DNA of 60,065 nucleotides from Merdimmobilis hominis. Lineage in GTDB: Bacteria > Bacillota > Clostridia > Oscillospirales > Ruminococcaceae. Positions 58,426 to 60,065 of this stretch are shown here, in pieces. The stretch spans positions 1 to 60,065 of the forward strand of contig NZ_JACJKY010000016.1 in assembly GCF_016901855.1 (NCBI RefSeq). The letters are read 5' to 3'. The notes beneath the pieces are model-generated. The model was not told the origin of the DNA. It searched no databases and was given only the letters and a program-made list of their open reading frames with translations. The position numbers and the translations under genes were made by a program. Position 1 is the first letter of the stretch. The number at the start of each line of letters is the position of its first letter.

Positions 58426-59916
58426 ATGGACGAAAAACAGCTTACACAGCAGCCGGAAGAAGAAACCACAATGCTTCCGGAAGATTTCGCACAAAAGATT
58501 CTTGACAGCGTTCCCCCAATTGAAGATATCCCGCTTGCCGCACCGCAGACTACACCGAACGGCGGCACCATGCAGTATCAGGTACCTCAGCCGCAGAACA
58601 TGCAAAACGGCGGCACCATGCAGTATCAGGCACCTCAGCCGCAGAACATGCAAAACGGCGGTACCATGCACTATCAGGCGCCTCAGCCGCAGAACACGCC
58701 AAACGGCGGTACTAGGCAGTATCAAACACCGCAGCCGCAGAACATGCAAAACGGCGGCACCATGCACTATCAGGCGCCTCAGCCGTCCACGTCTGATTCT
58801 CCCAAAAAGAAAAGCCGTAAAGGATTGTGGATTGGATTAAGCATCGGCGGCGGTGTTGTTGTCCTGGCCGGAATCATTCTGACCATTTTGCTGTTAACCG
58901 GTGTGTTCTCAAACTTTACCGTTGATTTTTCTGAATTTTATGAAATTAAAGTCGAAGGCTATGACGGTTACGGAAAAGCAGAAGTTGTACTGAAAGACAC
59001 TGCTTCTGAAATGATTGCAAGCGATGAACGCTACCAGATTCTCAATACCGCGACATTCACCTTGACAAAAGAAGATCACATCAAAAACGGCGAAACGATT
59101 GAAGCAACGGTGAATTATGATCAAGCGTTTGCTGAAGAAAAAAGAATTACAATCACCAATCAGACGCTTACAGTAACTGCCGAAAATCTGGAAGAAGCAA
59201 ATGTAGTGGACCCGTTTGAATTCCTCACAATCTCTGTGGACGGTATCTCACCGGTTGCAACCATCTCTCTCGTCGACGAATCAGAAACCAAACTGTTTAC
59301 ATATGGTTTTAAAAACGAAGTCACCTATGTCAAAAACGGCGATGAAATCACAATTGTTGCTTCCTATGACGAAGCGGAATTTGAGGAAAAAGGTCTGGTC
59401 GCCGCAGAAACAGAAATGACATATAAGGTCGAAAATCTCGCGGAATACGTGATGAGCACCGATATGCTTACCAACAACATGCGACTGCTCATCAATGAAT
59501 CAACAGGTGCGAAGCTTGAAAATGTATTGAAATCCAATCGCTATTCCATCATTTATAAAATCAACGATCCGGACTTTTCCTTCATGTCTTCGCTCTCGTT
59601 TAAAGATATCACGGTGGAAAAGAGCTACTTGCTTACGAAAAATACGCCGGACAATTGGTCCGCAAACAATATGGTATATGATCAGTATAAACTGACCGCT
59701 GTTCTTTCTCAAAACGGAAATGAACGGGAATACACCATGTACGCGCTCGTTGGGGTTAGTGATTTGATTGAAGAAAACGGTGCACTTCGCCCGATTGAAG
59801 CAAACAATGTCACTTTCTATCTTTCTTATTTGGGCCTGGATGCGTCTACACTGTATGACGATGTATTCAAAGGATATGAACAAAACTATACCATCACAGA
59901 AATGCCTGCACCGTAA
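58426..59916 (+). CDS. Membrane protein with Pro/Gln/Asn-rich repeats
   Basis: The 496-residue protein has a cytoplasmic N-terminal tail with five 18-residue repeats (about 43-122; unit QPQNMQNGGTMQYQAP). A Lys-rich patch and one membrane segment (about 137-163) follow, then an extracellular part with related beta-rich domains, ending at 496. The family is not recognised. Similar Pro/Gln-rich tails occur on clostridial envelope proteins. GGAGG precedes the ATG. Confidence 0.8.
   Translation: MDEKQLTQQPEEETTMLPEDFAQKILDSVPPIEDIPLAAPQTTPNGGTMQYQVPQPQNMQNGGTMQYQAPQPQNMQNGGTMHYQAPQPQNTPNGGTRQYQTPQPQNMQNGGTMHYQAPQPSTSDSPKKKSRKGLWIGLSIGGGVVVLAGIILTILLLTGVFSNFTVDFSEFYEIKVEGYDGYGKAEVVLKDTASEMIASDERYQILNTATFTLTKEDHIKNGETIEATVNYDQAFAEEKRITITNQTLTVTAENLEEANVVDPFEFLTISVDGISPVATISLVDESETKLFTYGFKNEVTYVKNGDEITIVASYDEAEFEEKGLVAAETEMTYKVENLAEYVMSTDMLTNNMRLLINESTGAKLENVLKSNRYSIIYKINDPDFSFMSSLSFKDITVEKSYLLTKNTPDNWSANNMVYDQYKLTAVLSQNGNEREYTMYALVGVSDLIEENGALRPIEANNVTFYLSYLGLDASTLYDDVFKGYEQNYTITEMPAP
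58597..58782 (+). repeat. 54-bp tandem repeats inside membrane protein gene
   Basis: About four 54-bp units differ mainly by synonymous or conservative changes. The repeats encode the cytoplasmic tail and could vary in number between strains. Confidence 0.85.
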
Positions 59917-59964
59917 CATTCAAAACTAAAATAAAAAAGAACGGATATCAAACGATATTGCACT

Positions 59965-60065
59965 TGTCAAGAGAAAGTAGACAGTAAAAAGAATATTTAT
60001 CAGAAGCCCCGTTCGGTTTTAAACTGAACGGGGCTTCTGTAACCCAATGCAGCGGCCGGACGGTG
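59965..60065 (-). mobile_element. End of an IS3-family insertion sequence
   Basis: The element runs off the window. Its end is marked by TGTCAAGAGAAAGTAGACAG starting at 59965, an IS3-type terminal repeat, and the transposase C-terminus follows. Confidence 0.75.
60000..60065 (-). CDS. IS3-family transposase, C-terminal fragment
   Basis: The last 21 codons read HRPAAALGYRSPVQFKTERGF before TGA (60000-60002). The pattern R-P-x-x-A-L-G-Y-x-S-P is the C-terminal mark of IS3-family DDE transposases. The rest is outside the window. A hairpin (60002-60042) lies within these codons and may stop read-through. Confidence 0.85.
   Translation of the reverse strand, partial: HRPAAALGYRSPVQFKTERGF

Overview
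The window looks like a chromosomal segment of a gut-type anaerobic Firmicute, probably class Clostridia near Oscillospirales/Ruminococcaceae. That placement is inferred from gene content: EFR1-type flavodoxin-ferredoxin, FeoB with its small Cys-rich partner, RqcH, YceD-L32, DUF1292, DUF512, tandem M42 peptidases and a gluconeogenic/glycan-scavenging set (sulfatase, GH29, GH2). Gram-positive Shine-Dalgarno sites (AGGAGG) and TTGACA-17-TATAAT promoters occur throughout. About 60 protein genes, one tRNA-Pro, one probable 6S RNA, one NiCo-type riboswitch and many hairpin terminators are supported.

Layout. 0-4 kb: a leftward group (partial gene at the edge, a 50-aa protein, MBL hydrolase, SGNH hydrolase, sulfatase). 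4-6.5 kb: GNAT, MntR-like regulator, patatin. 6.6-14.4 kb: rightward housekeeping run yceD-rpmF, then DUF512-der-plsY-kinase-gpsA-nadE (ribosome assembly, phospholipid precursors, NAD). 14.5-18.7 kb: a leftward heterodimeric ABC exporter. 18.8-22.4 kb: a compact phage-derived island: repressor and ImmA-like protease diverging from an ArpU-like protein, a small ORF and both terminase subunits, with no integrase or virion genes. 22.4-28 kb: leftward operon murD-M42-M42-GNAT-methionine gamma-lyase-like. 28-30 kb: rqcH. 29.95-31.0 kb: about 1 kb without a normal gene, which has its own strong leftward promoter, a 20-codon ORF with an excellent ribosome site, near-70-bp direct repeats and decayed coding fragments. 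31-33.3 kb: DUF1292, 6S RNA, tcdA and a transporter split into two overlapping half-genes. 33.2-37.3 kb: leftward ferredoxin, fucosidase, phosphoesterase, ZIP transporter and BirA-controlled bioY. 37.4-45 kb: sugar-1-phosphate transferase, MATE exporter, tRNA-Pro, an ArsR-type regulator divergent from a GH2 glycosidase, PAP2 phosphatase and an XRE regulator. 45-50.6 kb: histidine phosphatase, then a proBA operon with membrane proteins and cyclophilin. 50.7-60 kb: an anchored secreted protein, a riboswitch-controlled cation exporter, the feo operon with gluQ, DegV-like and thioesterase genes, a repeat-bearing membrane protein, and the end of an IS3-family insertion sequence at the right edge.

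How the parts work together. Metal handling recurs: MntR-like regulator, ZIP uptake, a NiCo/iron riboswitch with a CDF exporter, and FeoAB side by side. Glycan use is suggested by cytoplasmic sulfatase, fucosidase and GH2 enzymes, the last beside its probable sensor-regulator. The most unusual stretches are the phage terminase island with its operator palindromes and the unexplained transcribed locus at 29.95-31.0 kb.
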